A DNA stretch of 64,000 bases from Pseudoalteromonas rubra (GTDB lineage: Bacteria > Pseudomonadota > Gammaproteobacteria > Enterobacterales > Alteromonadaceae): NCBI RefSeq assembly GCF_001482385.1, contig NZ_CP013612.1:434001-498000 (forward strand). The letters are read 5' to 3'. Below, piece by piece: positions 34,762-43,956 of the stretch. The stretch's first letter is position 1; each line of letters begins with the position of its first letter. Both the position numbers and the translations under genes were made by a program. The notes beneath the pieces were generated by a model. The model saw only the letters and a program-made list of their open reading frames with translations. It had not been told where the DNA came from and did not search any database.

Positions 34762-36590
34762 TCCCGCTGAGTGTTGATATCTCCGATGCATCTCATTTTC
34801 ATGAAAACACCACTTTAACTGGCTTATCTTGCTCATATGATGGTCGTTACTTTTTGCTGAGTTCAGATCAATCTGGCTGTGCGAATGTGTATCGGGTCGC
34901 CACTGAGGTCAACAGAATTGAGCAACTAACCCACTTCGCCACTCAACCGACGTTTGCCATTAGTTATTTTCCCAGGGACAGCCGATTTTTGTACCGCCAG
35001 GATCAGTGTGGAGATGAACTTGATCATATTTGGGTCCATGAACCAGACGGGCAGCGTCGGGATCTAACGCCCGGTGACGGTCTCAAAGCCAGCTTTTTAC
35101 AGTGGAGTGACAGCGGTGAGCAATTTTGGCTGATACATAACCAGCGAGACGCCAGTGTTTATGATGTCTACTGCTATTGTGCAGCTGATTATACAAACCA
35201 GCGTGTCTTTACCAATTGTGATCAGGTTAACGTCTGTGACATCAGCCGCGATGGGGTGTGGCTGGCGTGTGAACAAGAATTGAGCAGTAGAGCAAATCAG
35301 TTAGTGTTTTATCGCTTAGACACATCAAAAGGTAAGCGTTGTGAATACCAGCCCCGTTATTGGGTAGGTAAAAGCGATATGCAGGCGCGGCACATGATAA
35401 TGAGCTTTGCCCCGGATAGCCAAAGTGTGTTTTATACAAGCGATCTAGATTGTGAACATAAGAATGTGTGGGTGTTAGATTTGGTGACGGGAAAAACCGC
35501 CGAATTGATACGGCTTGGCTGGGATGTGACTGCATTTTATTTTTCGCCTTCGGGACGTTATCAAATCTGTGAAGTGAACCGGAATGCTAAAGCCTGCCTC
35601 CAGGTTACAGATACCAATACACAGAAGCCCTATCTCTTATCCCGCGAGGAAGACGCGGCAACAGGGTTGTGTTTTTCGCCCGATGAAAGCCGGGTTGGTT
35701 ATTACACCGAGAGCTGTGTTTGTCCTGCCAGTTTGCACATTCACTACATTGATGGGAGCAATGATCGGCTAATTCAGGCGCAAAACCCTAAGTTGCCTCA
35801 GCAACGCCTTGTGCGGGCTGAAGTCGTTCATTATCGCAGTTTTGATGGGCTATCTATTCCAGCGTTGTTATATCGTCCCAGTGAGGCAAGTGCTGATAAC
35901 CCTGCTGCGGCCATGCTCTGGATACACGGAGGACCCGGGGATCAGTCACAGCAAAAATTCGATCCTGTGATTCAACATTTGGTGAGTAATGGTTATGCGG
36001 TGTTGGCTGTGAATCATAGGGGGTCAACGGGCTACGGGAAAACCTTTTTCCATATGGCAGACAGGCAACACGGTGATGTTGATTTAGAAGATTGCCTTTA
36101 TGCCAAACACTATCTTAGTAGTCTGGACTGGGTGGATGGTCAGCGCATTGGCATTATGGGCTGCAGTTATGGCGGTTTTCTGGCTCTGGCAGCATTAACA
36201 TTTAAGCCGGATATATTTGCACTGGCGATTAATATCTTTGGTGTGACAAATTGGTTGCGTACCTTAAATAGTATACCTCCCTGGATGGGGGGAGTTCGCA
36301 AGCGAATTTATGATGTTATGGGAGATCCTGCCCTGGAGCATCAGCGCCTTAAGCAGGTGTCACCTTTGTTTCATGCTTCGCAAATCTGTCGTCCTCTGTT
36401 GGTAGTACAGGGAAAAAATGATCAAAGAGTATTACAGATTGAGAGTGATGAAATTGTGCAAGCTGTGAAGCGCAATGGTGTGCCAGTGGAGTACTTGTTG
36501 TTTGATGATGAAGGGCACGGGTTTAATCGCAGAGCAAACCTTATTGCAGCATCTAATCACTATCTCAATTTTCTTAATCAGTATTTGTAG
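34758..36590 (+). CDS. Prolyl-oligopeptidase-family (S9) peptidase, candidate leader protease
   Basis: A 610-residue protein without signal peptide. Residues about 1-350 form a beta-propeller (repeats such as FAPDSQSVFYTSD, FSPSGRYQICE). The C-terminal alpha/beta-hydrolase has S470 in MGCSYGGF, D555 in QGKNDQRV and H587 in DEGHGFNRR, the complete S9 triad. Its ATG overlaps the oxygenase gene stop. Prolyl oligopeptidases such as FlaP are known to process class III lanthipeptides, so it is the likely leader peptidase. The only Pro of the precursor is P19, inside the putative core, so either cleavage occurs there or specificity is different. Confidence 0.88.
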   Translation: MIPLSVDISDASHFHENTTLTGLSCSYDGRYFLLSSDQSGCANVYRVATEVNRIEQLTHFATQPTFAISYFPRDSRFLYRQDQCGDELDHIWVHEPDGQRRDLTPGDGLKASFLQWSDSGEQFWLIHNQRDASVYDVYCYCAADYTNQRVFTNCDQVNVCDISRDGVWLACEQELSSRANQLVFYRLDTSKGKRCEYQPRYWVGKSDMQARHMIMSFAPDSQSVFYTSDLDCEHKNVWVLDLVTGKTAELIRLGWDVTAFYFSPSGRYQICEVNRNAKACLQVTDTNTQKPYLLSREEDAATGLCFSPDESRVGYYTESCVCPASLHIHYIDGSNDRLIQAQNPKLPQQRLVRAEVVHYRSFDGLSIPALLYRPSEASADNPAAAMLWIHGGPGDQSQQKFDPVIQHLVSNGYAVLAVNHRGSTGYGKTFFHMADRQHGDVDLEDCLYAKHYLSSLDWVDGQRIGIMGCSYGGFLALAALTFKPDIFALAINIFGVTNWLRTLNSIPPWMGGVRKRIYDVMGDPALEHQRLKQVSPLFHASQICRPLLVVQGKNDQRVLQIESDEIVQAVKRNGVPVEYLLFDDEGHGFNRRANLIAASNHYLNFLNQYL

Positions 36591-36639
36591 CGACGAATTC
36601 GCAGTTGTCGAGACATATATATAACTTAACCCAATTTGG

Positions 36640-38754
36640 ATGGATATGACCACTTCACTATTAACTGACCATCACGTTTATCCCAGGTCAACCTTGCCTG
36701 GGCGCGAGCGTTGGCATATTGAGGGTCTATTGAACCAGCCACTGCTTGCTAAGCATCTGAGTAGCTATATGAATAAGCAGGTCGGAATGGTGAAAGTGAC
36801 GGCCAATCCTCTGACAGGCAGGGTTTTATTGTTGTTTGATCCGTCTTGTTGGCAAACGAAAACAATACGGAAACTACTAAAGCAAGCATTTCAGTACAGT
36901 CAAAAACAAACCGGTTGCGCAGAGAGTCATAGTACTCCGCGTCACAAAGGGCTGGCTGGAATCAAACAAAGGCTTAATGAAAACCACTTGTACAGCCTAG
37001 TTCAACGGATTGAAGATGAGCAATGTCGGGTATTGAGGAACACGGCAATAAGAGCCAGTGCCATCAACTCATTTTTTAAGATCCTATCGCCTATTATGAC
37101 AGGCTTGATGATCTCAAGTGTGCTATCTCCGATTGCAGTATTAACAAAATTGGGGTTATCGCAAGGGGCTCAACTGGCATTCTTTACCGGTGCGTTTGGG
37201 CTGTCTAAAGGCGCTGAGTCGATCACTGCACATCATAAAAATGAACGTTGGAGCAAGTATTCCAATGAAATAGATAAAAAGATGAGTGAGCAGGTCTTTG
37301 CACACATACAGTCCTTACCTATGCCGTATTTAGACAGTCAAAGCCCTGACAAACTGCAGCATTTAGTTAGCCATGATGTGGATATTATAAAGCGATTTCT
37401 TAATTACACACCGGCTGAATTTACAGACAAAGCCACAACTATGTTGTTTAGTTCTGTGATCATACTTGCTATCTCTCCGGTGGCCTTCGCGCTTTGTTTG
37501 CTTCCGGTGCCATTTATTACCAGGCTCAATAAACGTCATCAGACGAGTATTCGTGAGCAGGCAAACAAAACGGACGATCTGACAGACAGCCACAGAAAAG
37601 TGCTATCGAATAATCTGAATGGCCTGTCTACGGTTAAAAGCTTTACAGCTGAACACATTGAGTATGAGCGGTTTTGCAGTGCTAAAGATGCGGCCAGCGA
37701 ACACACTGTCAGGCTTGATAGGGAAAACTCCTATTACTCCAGTATGAATGAGTTGATCTTTGTTATGGGGATTATGGGGCCGGTCGTCTACGGTTGTATG
37801 AACGTTTTGCGTGGCGGCATCGGTACTACTGAGTTTATGGTTCAGATTGGCATTGCCCCCAGCATACTAAACTCTGCGACCGGGCTGGAATATGGAAAGT
37901 CTCTTTACAGAGATGCCCATGCTGCGGCGGCTCGTCTGGATGCAGTATTGAATATAGCGCCTGAAGTGATTTCACGTGACGGCCAGCAACAGCTTACAGC
38001 CGGGGTTGGCAGCATAGCATTTAGCGATATACATTTTGGTTATTCGCAGCATAAGGTGATTAAAGGGGTTTCTTTTGAGGTTAAGGCCAACAAGAAAGTC
38101 GCCTTTGTTGGGCCAACAGGATCGGGTAAAAGCACATTGATCAAGCTTTTATTGGGCTTTTACCAGGCTCAGCAAGGTCAAATTTATATCGATGGTAATA
38201 ATATAGAGCAGGTAAGTTTAAAAAGTTTAAGGCAGTCAATCGCATTGGTAAGCCAGGAGCCATTTTTATTTAACGGCACCATCTATGACAACCTGGTTTA
38301 TGGTCGACCCTCCGCAACTTTTGATGAAGTCGTAGCGGCTTGTAAGATTGCGCAAGCTTATGAATTTATTGATGCTCACCCGGACGGGTTCAACGCTCAG
38401 ATAGGCGAAAGAGGACACAAGTTGTCGGGTGGTCAACGCCAGCGGCTTTCCATTGCGCGAGCGGTGTTAAAAAATGCCGCAATACTGGTTTTAGACGAGG
38501 CCACGTCGGCGGTTGATAATAAAACCGAAGCTGCAATCAGGCAGGCTGTTGATTTAATATCACATACTTGTACTGTGATTATTATCGCTCACCGTTTATC
38601 GAGTATTCGGTATGTTGATACGATTTACCACATTAAAGAGGGAGAGATCAGTGAAGCCGGGACACATGAGCAGCTACTGGCAAGAAATGGCGATTATGCT
38701 GCATTGTGGCAATTACAAATTTCTGAACAAAAGAATTCACCTGCGATGAGGTAA
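36640..38754 (+). CDS. ABC exporter with HMA-like N-terminal domain
   Basis: A 704-residue half-transporter. N-terminal residues about 20-75 (RWHIEGLLNQPLLAKHLSSY, then VKVTANPLTGRVLLLFDPS) resemble an HMA_2 heavy-metal-associated fold without the CxxC metal site. A six-helix membrane domain follows, then the ATPase: Walker A GPTGSGKST (about 491-499), signature LSGGQ (from L595), Walker B ending LDEAT (D619). No C39 peptidase domain is present, so leader removal must be done by another protein, consistent with the S9 peptidase just upstream. Starts 49 bases after that gene. Likely exports the mature lanthipeptide. Confidence 0.88.
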   Translation: MDMTTSLLTDHHVYPRSTLPGRERWHIEGLLNQPLLAKHLSSYMNKQVGMVKVTANPLTGRVLLLFDPSCWQTKTIRKLLKQAFQYSQKQTGCAESHSTPRHKGLAGIKQRLNENHLYSLVQRIEDEQCRVLRNTAIRASAINSFFKILSPIMTGLMISSVLSPIAVLTKLGLSQGAQLAFFTGAFGLSKGAESITAHHKNERWSKYSNEIDKKMSEQVFAHIQSLPMPYLDSQSPDKLQHLVSHDVDIIKRFLNYTPAEFTDKATTMLFSSVIILAISPVAFALCLLPVPFITRLNKRHQTSIREQANKTDDLTDSHRKVLSNNLNGLSTVKSFTAEHIEYERFCSAKDAASEHTVRLDRENSYYSSMNELIFVMGIMGPVVYGCMNVLRGGIGTTEFMVQIGIAPSILNSATGLEYGKSLYRDAHAAAARLDAVLNIAPEVISRDGQQQLTAGVGSIAFSDIHFGYSQHKVIKGVSFEVKANKKVAFVGPTGSGKSTLIKLLLGFYQAQQGQIYIDGNNIEQVSLKSLRQSIALVSQEPFLFNGTIYDNLVYGRPSATFDEVVAACKIAQAYEFIDAHPDGFNAQIGERGHKLSGGQRQRLSIARAVLKNAAILVLDEATSAVDNKTEAAIRQAVDLISHTCTVIIIAHRLSSIRYVDTIYHIKEGEISEAGTHEQLLARNGDYAALWQLQISEQKNSPAMR

Positions 38755-38805
38755 TGGGTAAACCAATGATTGATTGCTCTTTCCTGACGACTAAAAGGCT
38801 CGTAC

Positions 38806-39180
38806 TTAAGAAGACTTTTTCTCGTGATAGATATCTTCTACATCTTCAATAACACTTTCAATTACTTGTTCAATGGGTTGGCCTTTATCCAGTGCCTGTG
38901 ACACGTCTTCTCGCAGACTTTGGTCGCCTGCGCCTTTTTTGGTGGTAAATTGGGTGAACAAGCTTTGCCCGGTTTTACTTAAGCAATAGGAGTTTGCTGC
39001 AACAAACAGCATTCCGGCCGGGCCCAGTGCTAATTTAGCCGCAAGCCCCACGCCTACATGCGCCAGACCCAGTTTGCCTTTGCCCTGGGCCAGCAGGCTA
39101 ACACCGGGAGTTAACAGGGCTTCGCCTGCGAGGCATGCTGTATCTTTTGCTATTTCTTTGTTGGTCCGTTTGACGCTCAT
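38806..39180 (-). CDS. DUF6072-like small protein
   Basis: A 124-residue protein with two weakly hydrophobic Gly/Ala-rich stretches (LLTPGVSLLAQGKGKLGLAH, LGPAGMLFVAANSYCLSK), which match my recollection of DUF6072 proteins. The C-terminus is charged and helical. It converges on the ABC exporter gene with a 51-base gap. Function unknown; a link to the lanthipeptide cluster is only positional. Confidence 0.6.
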   Translation of the reverse strand: MSVKRTNKEIAKDTACLAGEALLTPGVSLLAQGKGKLGLAHVGVGLAAKLALGPAGMLFVAANSYCLSKTGQSLFTQFTTKKGAGDQSLREDVSQALDKGQPIEQVIESVIEDVEDIYHEKKSS

Positions 39181-39398
39181 TTTGATTATCCTTTCTAACG
39201 CATTGACTATTAAGTGTAATCATACTTTGTAAAAAATCCAGGCCAGGCGATGCGTATCGTTTCTTTGATGCACTTTTAACTTCTGATGATTGACGATATG
39301 CTGAGTTTTAAGAGTCAGGGATCAGGTAACGGGAGCGCGGTATCACGATATTTCTCTGATACTCTGACCATCATAGGAACACTAAAAGGAGTACATAG

Positions 39399-39770
39399 AT
39401 GTTTTCACTCTGGCAAAAGAAAAATTCGGTTAAGTCTATTGCACGCCAGCTGCCTGTGCGATTGGTTGAATCCTACACCAGACAAGAATATTACTCTGTT
39501 GAGCAGGTCACTGAAGTGTTTAGTCAGGTTTTTAGTCATGACCATAATCAGGCCTATGCCTATGCAATGTTTTGTTCTCAGGCTGATTTTGACGGACTGC
39601 AGACCGGGCTGAGTTATGCTGAAATGCGAGCGGACGTAGGCAAGCATTGTTTTCATGATTGGCCGAGATTTAATTTTGAATCGTTACTTGCTTATGCACG
39701 CAGTACATACAGTGATGGTGGCTTTATTGCTGGAGGTGAGGGTGGTGGTGCAGACGGTGGCTGCGGTTAG
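39399..39770 (+). CDS. DUF6559-like small protein with Gly-rich end
   Basis: A 123-residue protein that begins MFSLWQKKNSVKSIARQLP and contains YYSVEQVTEVF and YAYAMFCSQADFDGL, matching my memory of DUF6559 proteins. It ends GGFIAGGEGGGADGGCG, a Gly-rich tail with a single Cys close to the C-terminus. ATG at 39399 has AAAGGAG upstream. No function is known to me. Confidence 0.65.
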   Translation: MFSLWQKKNSVKSIARQLPVRLVESYTRQEYYSVEQVTEVFSQVFSHDHNQAYAYAMFCSQADFDGLQTGLSYAEMRADVGKHCFHDWPRFNFESLLAYARSTYSDGGFIAGGEGGGADGGCG

Positions 39771-39848
39771 ATATACACCCACATTTATATCAGAAAACAG
39801 GCTCTGCCAAAGACTGTGAATGGCAGGCCTTGTTCTGGATACTCTGAA

Positions 39849-40040
39849 TTAAAAATACAAATATGAGTCGCAGTGACACTGCGGGTCGTCTTTTAGCTCA
39901 TCAATATGCACTTTGACTTTGCATTGCGAGCGCGCATCGTAAATTGTGACTATGTTGTGTTGCCTGTCTACACTTAGTACTTCGACCGGGTGCTTGTGAT
40001 ACTCCACCCATTCTCCGTTACGGACGTCTTCAATATTCAT
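39849..40040 (-). CDS. Small hypothetical protein
   Basis: A 63-residue protein from ATG 40040 (GGGGGAAATATC context provides the ribosome binding site). It starts MNIEDVRNGEWVEYHKHPVE, a short SH3-like beta barrel layout, and ends with Cys/His (CHCDSYLYF). No family recognised. A longer start at 40088 is less likely. Confidence 0.55.
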   Translation of the reverse strand: MNIEDVRNGEWVEYHKHPVEVLSVDRQHNIVTIYDARSQCKVKVHIDELKDDPQCHCDSYLYF

Positions 40041-40120
40041 GATATTTCCCCCATTTGTTAGTGAAACGGCGCAAAGAGTTATCATCATATTGTTGTATTA
40101 ATGAGTTTAGTGACAAAAGC

Positions 40121-40150
40121 AAAAAAGCCCAAGCAAAGTGCCCGGGCTTT
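40121..40150 (-). terminator. Rho-independent terminator of the TonB receptor gene
   Basis: On the minus strand the stem aaagccc/gggcttt (40144-40150 with 40124-40130) is followed by a run of six T. It lies 20 bases after the receptor stop. Confidence 0.85.
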
Positions 40151-40170
40151 CTGGTTTTCAGGGAGTGTAG

Positions 40171-42519
40171 TTAGAAGCTATAGCTGACGCTGAGCTTCAC
40201 ACTACGTGGCATAATGTAGCGGCCATTGGGGGCATCGGCATTACGCGGATCGCCTTCGGTGATGCCTTGCTCATCGGTAAGGTTATCAACCGATACCATC
40301 AGTTTTACCTGCTCAGTTGGCTCCAGGGTAAAGCCAAGGTCAAATTTTTCGTAGCCATCCAGCACTACTGTGTTCTCATTATTACCAAAACGGTCGTCTA
40401 CGGCTGAAATTGTGCCGTATACAGTGGCAAACATATCACCGAGTTCAAACTCGTAACTCGGCGTCACCCGTACTTGCCAGCCAGGCTGACGTTGCGCTTC
40501 GTTGCCGATATTGTCCGGGCTTTCTGTGATTTCAGTTTTTTGCCAGGTCGCATTCATATTGACGCTAAAACCAGAGCTATGGTTAAAGTTGTAATCAACC
40601 TCAATACCCATGGCTTCGTTGGTCAGAATTTCGGCTGGGTCGCCAGGCTTGCGCACAAAGGTATCGCCTTGTACTTCATTGGCAAAGAGTGTGGCGAATA
40701 CATCGCTGCTTTCACCCATGTATTTGTAACCAATTTCGGCTTGGGTTACTTCTTTGAACAGGCGCTCACCGCCCTGATAAGCGCCATAGTTGTCGCGAAA
40801 ATCGTCGAAGTAAGGCATTTTGTAACCTTTATTCATACGTGCGAACACACCGCTTTGGTCATCCAGTTTAAAGTCGGCACCAAGAGTCCAGGACGTTTTG
40901 CGCTCATCATAGGTAACAAACTTATTGATGGTGCCATCCAGGTCTTCATCTACTGAGTAGTCTACTTCGTGTTTTTCACTACGCAGGCCGAGATCTAACG
41001 TCAGGGCGTCGGTGGCGCGATAGCTATGCGTAGTATAGAACGCTAATGTGGTTGCATCACCGGTACTGTTAATGTCGTAATTAAAACCACAGCCGTCTTC
41101 GCTGTTGTTACACTCGATGCCGGTGAGCATTTCACCGCCTGCGGCGAGCACGTGATAGGCTGAGTTGCCCAGGCTCCACCAGTCTTTTGCAGAGGTGGTG
41201 GCTGTATAAACACCAAAGGCGCTGTTCACCGACGAAAATTCTTTGCTGATGGCTAAGTCATTGGTAAAAGCCTCAATTTCTTTGAGCACGACCCAGCGGC
41301 CATAGTTTTGTACCATGGTATCACCGTCGTAAACTGTACCAGTGACTGAACCTGTTGCATTGATGCCATTGTCAGCTACGCTCGCCAGGGTTGTTGCAGC
41401 GCCATCAGGCACTAAACCATAGGTGTTTGCGTCACCGTTAGTCAGGCTAAAGCGGTCAATTAACTGCCAGCCGTTAGATAATTCGAGTTTCAGACTACCG
41501 CCTGAGACATGGCCTTTCCAGCCTCGGCCTTCACCTAAGTCAATTTCCATATCCTGACCAGCAACATGGATCACGGCCTGACGATTTAAGGTGCCTAGTT
41601 GCGTAAAGCCAGCGTCGACACCGTCTACATTAAGCGGGGTCGGCAGGTACCAGGCGCCTGTGTCGTCGGTTTGGCGGGTATAGACATTGAACTCACCATT
41701 ATCGAACTCTTTGGTCAGATTAATGGTAAACTGGTGGCCCTTTTCTGAGGTGAAGCCTGCATCGCGGATCCCGGAAGAGCGTTTTGCGTAGCCACCAATC
41801 ATATAATAGAAGTCGTCGCTCAGCTCACCGCTCAGCACGCCGTCGATGCGTTGTAAGCCATAATCTGAAGTAGTGTATTTAACTGTGCCTTCGGTCTCTT
41901 CTGAGCCGCGCTTTAGATGAAAGTTAGTAGTCAAACCTGGTTGGCCGTTTGAAACCACCGGGTTAGGGCCGCCGCGAAGGCCTTCCATACGGGCAATGGT
42001 CTCATCGAGGCGGAAAATCGAAGAGTTTTCCAGGAACGATAAAGTGGGAGCAGGGTAAATAGGAGAACCTTGCAGGCTAACGGTCAGGAATGGCGCATCT
42101 CCGCCGCCTGGGAAACCCCGGACAAAAACGTTAGCACCGGATTCGCCGCCTGAGCTCTCTACCCAAATACCAGGTACAGATTTAAGTAAATCTGCGGTGC
42201 TCTTGAGCGCCAAACGTTCAATCTGTACCGCATCCACGTTGGTTACTGCGAAACTGGCGTCCAGTTTACGAATACCAGCGCCGCCCGGAGTACCAGATAC
42301 AATGATGGTTTCTACTTTTTTGTCTTGCTTAGTGGCTTGTTGTTCAGCCTGTGCAGCGCCCGATACGGCCATAGCTGTGGCCACCGCGGATGCGATTAAA
42401 GAGTATTTATTGCCTAGGTTCACAGGAACTGCCCCCTTGGTTGTCATATGTGTTGTCTGTGTCTGCACAGCTTTGGCTGTGCTCATTGCTATTGTTATAC
42501 GCCGCTCTGTCGTGCTCAT
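40171..42519 (-). CDS. TonB-dependent outer-membrane receptor, trehalose locus
   Basis: A 782-residue receptor. A long N-terminus contains the signal region (YSLIASAVATAMAVSGAAQA), a TonB box-like ETIIVSG, a plug domain (TADLLKSVPGIWVESSGGES, NVFVRGFPGG) and a 22-strand barrel ending in the typical aromatic terminus LSVSYSF. The exact start among three nearby ATGs (42519, 42486, 42447) is uncertain; none has a good ribosome binding site. It is divergent from a LacI-type regulator with an operator between them, and the same operator precedes the carrier/trehalase genes, so it probably imports trehalose or a trehalose-containing glycan. Confidence 0.9.
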   Translation of the reverse strand: MSTTERRITIAMSTAKAVQTQTTHMTTKGAVPVNLGNKYSLIASAVATAMAVSGAAQAEQQATKQDKKVETIIVSGTPGGAGIRKLDASFAVTNVDAVQIERLALKSTADLLKSVPGIWVESSGGESGANVFVRGFPGGGDAPFLTVSLQGSPIYPAPTLSFLENSSIFRLDETIARMEGLRGGPNPVVSNGQPGLTTNFHLKRGSEETEGTVKYTTSDYGLQRIDGVLSGELSDDFYYMIGGYAKRSSGIRDAGFTSEKGHQFTINLTKEFDNGEFNVYTRQTDDTGAWYLPTPLNVDGVDAGFTQLGTLNRQAVIHVAGQDMEIDLGEGRGWKGHVSGGSLKLELSNGWQLIDRFSLTNGDANTYGLVPDGAATTLASVADNGINATGSVTGTVYDGDTMVQNYGRWVVLKEIEAFTNDLAISKEFSSVNSAFGVYTATTSAKDWWSLGNSAYHVLAAGGEMLTGIECNNSEDGCGFNYDINSTGDATTLAFYTTHSYRATDALTLDLGLRSEKHEVDYSVDEDLDGTINKFVTYDERKTSWTLGADFKLDDQSGVFARMNKGYKMPYFDDFRDNYGAYQGGERLFKEVTQAEIGYKYMGESSDVFATLFANEVQGDTFVRKPGDPAEILTNEAMGIEVDYNFNHSSGFSVNMNATWQKTEITESPDNIGNEAQRQPGWQVRVTPSYEFELGDMFATVYGTISAVDDRFGNNENTVVLDGYEKFDLGFTLEPTEQVKLMVSVDNLTDEQGITEGDPRNADAPNGRYIMPRSVKLSVSYSF

Positions 42520-42583
42520 AATGACTCATTCGAGCTTATTAGCGCTCAGGTTGCACGCGGTGTCATTCTAAAATAGAACGTTA

Positions 42584-42597
42584 TGCAAACGTTTGCA
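42584..42597. promoter_or_regulatory. LacI-type operator upstream of TonB receptor and regulator
   Basis: tgcaaacgtttgca, a perfect 14-bp palindrome with the CG centre typical of LacI/GalR operators. It sits between the divergent receptor (start 42519) and regulator genes. A near-identical site lies at 43887. Confidence 0.85.
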
Positions 42598-42788
42598 ATA
42601 GGTGGTTTGCAACTTTTTTGGCACTTTACGGCAAGCCTGTAACTGAACCGATAAGTGAAAAATCAAAAAGAGAAAAGGTAAGACAGGTAAGCAAACGCTG
42701 CGCTATAATGCGGTTAATGGGTATTGAAATTGCCTTTAAAACTAATATATTCAAATTGTTACAATGGTTCTTTGGTGGTGCGTTATAC

Positions 42789-43793
42789 ATGCAGTCAAAA
42801 AAAATGAAACTCGCGGATCTGGCAAAATTAGCTGGCGTATCTACGTCAACCGCATCCCGGGCACTGAATAACAATCCGCTGATTAAGGAAGAAACCCGTA
42901 AAAAATTGCAAGCGCTGGCCAAAAAGCACAATTTCAGTCTGAATGCTGCTGCCAGCCGATTGCGATTGCAAAAAACCAATGTGATAGCGGTACTGATTAA
43001 CTTCGACGCTGAAACCGAGCAGTCCATCGATGACCCGTTTTTGTTGAAAGTGGTGAGCGATATTAATCTGGCGGTTAATCGCCAGGGGTATGAACTACTG
43101 CTCTCTAATTCTTACATGGCAGGTGATGACTGGCACGGTTATTTTATCGATGGTCGTAGGGCCGATGGGGTGATTGTGGTTGGTCAGGGTAAGCAGCAGG
43201 CGCGTATTGAACGTGCAGCCAGTGCTGGCACGCCGCTGGTGGTGTGGGGAGACCCCAAGACGGACGGGGATTACCCGATTGTGGGAAGTGACAACTACCT
43301 GGCTGGTTGCATGGCAACCCGGCATTTACTGGAGCAGGGCGCTCGTCGTTTGCTGTTTATGGGCGATCCGGCGCATGCCGAGCTGGCTGAGCGATATCGG
43401 GGCTTTTGCGAACAGATAAGTAAAGAGCCACAGGCAAGCGCTACCTTATTGAAAATCGACATCACCAGCCAGGCTGCGTATGAGGTTATCAACCAGACTT
43501 TATTGAGAGAAGGACTAAGCTTTGATGGCATCTTTGCATGCAGCGATATGGTTGCCCTAGGGGCAATGAAAGCACTCAAAGAGCGTTATGTTAGTATCCC
43601 AAACGACGTTCGTATGGTGGGATTTGATGATATTGCAATGGCGGACATCAGCTCGCCGTCGCTGACTTCCATACAGCAGAACACCCGCCTTGCCGGGCAG
43701 GTACTGGTTGATAAACTCCTGGCGCAATTGAAAGGTGACAAGCCTGATTCCACACAGCTTGAAGTGGAACTTGTTGTGCGCCAATCGAGCTAA
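42789..43793 (+). CDS. LacI-family transcriptional regulator of the trehalose locus
   Basis: A 334-residue regulator. The LacI helix-turn-helix is at the N-terminus (MKLADLAKLAGVSTSTASRA), followed by the hinge and a periplasmic-binding-protein-like sensor domain with ADGVIVVGQG, IFACSDMVALGAM and VRMVGFDDIAMADISSPS. ATG at 42789 is chosen because the HTH begins immediately; the open frame extends 57 codons upstream across the operator side but lacks a ribosome binding site. It should repress receptor and carrier/trehalase genes until sugar is present. Confidence 0.9.
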   Translation: MQSKKMKLADLAKLAGVSTSTASRALNNNPLIKEETRKKLQALAKKHNFSLNAAASRLRLQKTNVIAVLINFDAETEQSIDDPFLLKVVSDINLAVNRQGYELLLSNSYMAGDDWHGYFIDGRRADGVIVVGQGKQQARIERAASAGTPLVVWGDPKTDGDYPIVGSDNYLAGCMATRHLLEQGARRLLFMGDPAHAELAERYRGFCEQISKEPQASATLLKIDITSQAAYEVINQTLLREGLSFDGIFACSDMVALGAMKALKERYVSIPNDVRMVGFDDIAMADISSPSLTSIQQNTRLAGQVLVDKLLAQLKGDKPDSTQLEVELVVRQSS

Positions 43794-43886
43794 GGCGCAT
43801 CGCAAAGGTCAAATTAATCGCAGTGATATTTTTCGCAACCTCTGTTCGGTTCTGTGAACAAACCAAACAAATTTTCAATTTTAAAA

Positions 43887-43902
43887 TTGCAAACGATTGC
43901 AA
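43887..43902. promoter_or_regulatory. LacI-type operator upstream of carrier and trehalase genes
   Basis: ttgcaaacgattgcaa, near-palindromic and matching the site at 42584 in all but one base of the 14-bp core. It is 55 bases before the MFS start at 43957. Confidence 0.85.
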
Positions 43903-43956
43903 AAGTAAGTGGTCGCGGCTAGACTGACTGTTATTGAATGGTTACAGAGCACCCTT

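Noticed and set aside
39286..39612. Plus-strand frame overlapping the DUF6559-like gene
   Set aside because: Different frame, no domain; the gene at 39399 has a clear ribosome binding site.
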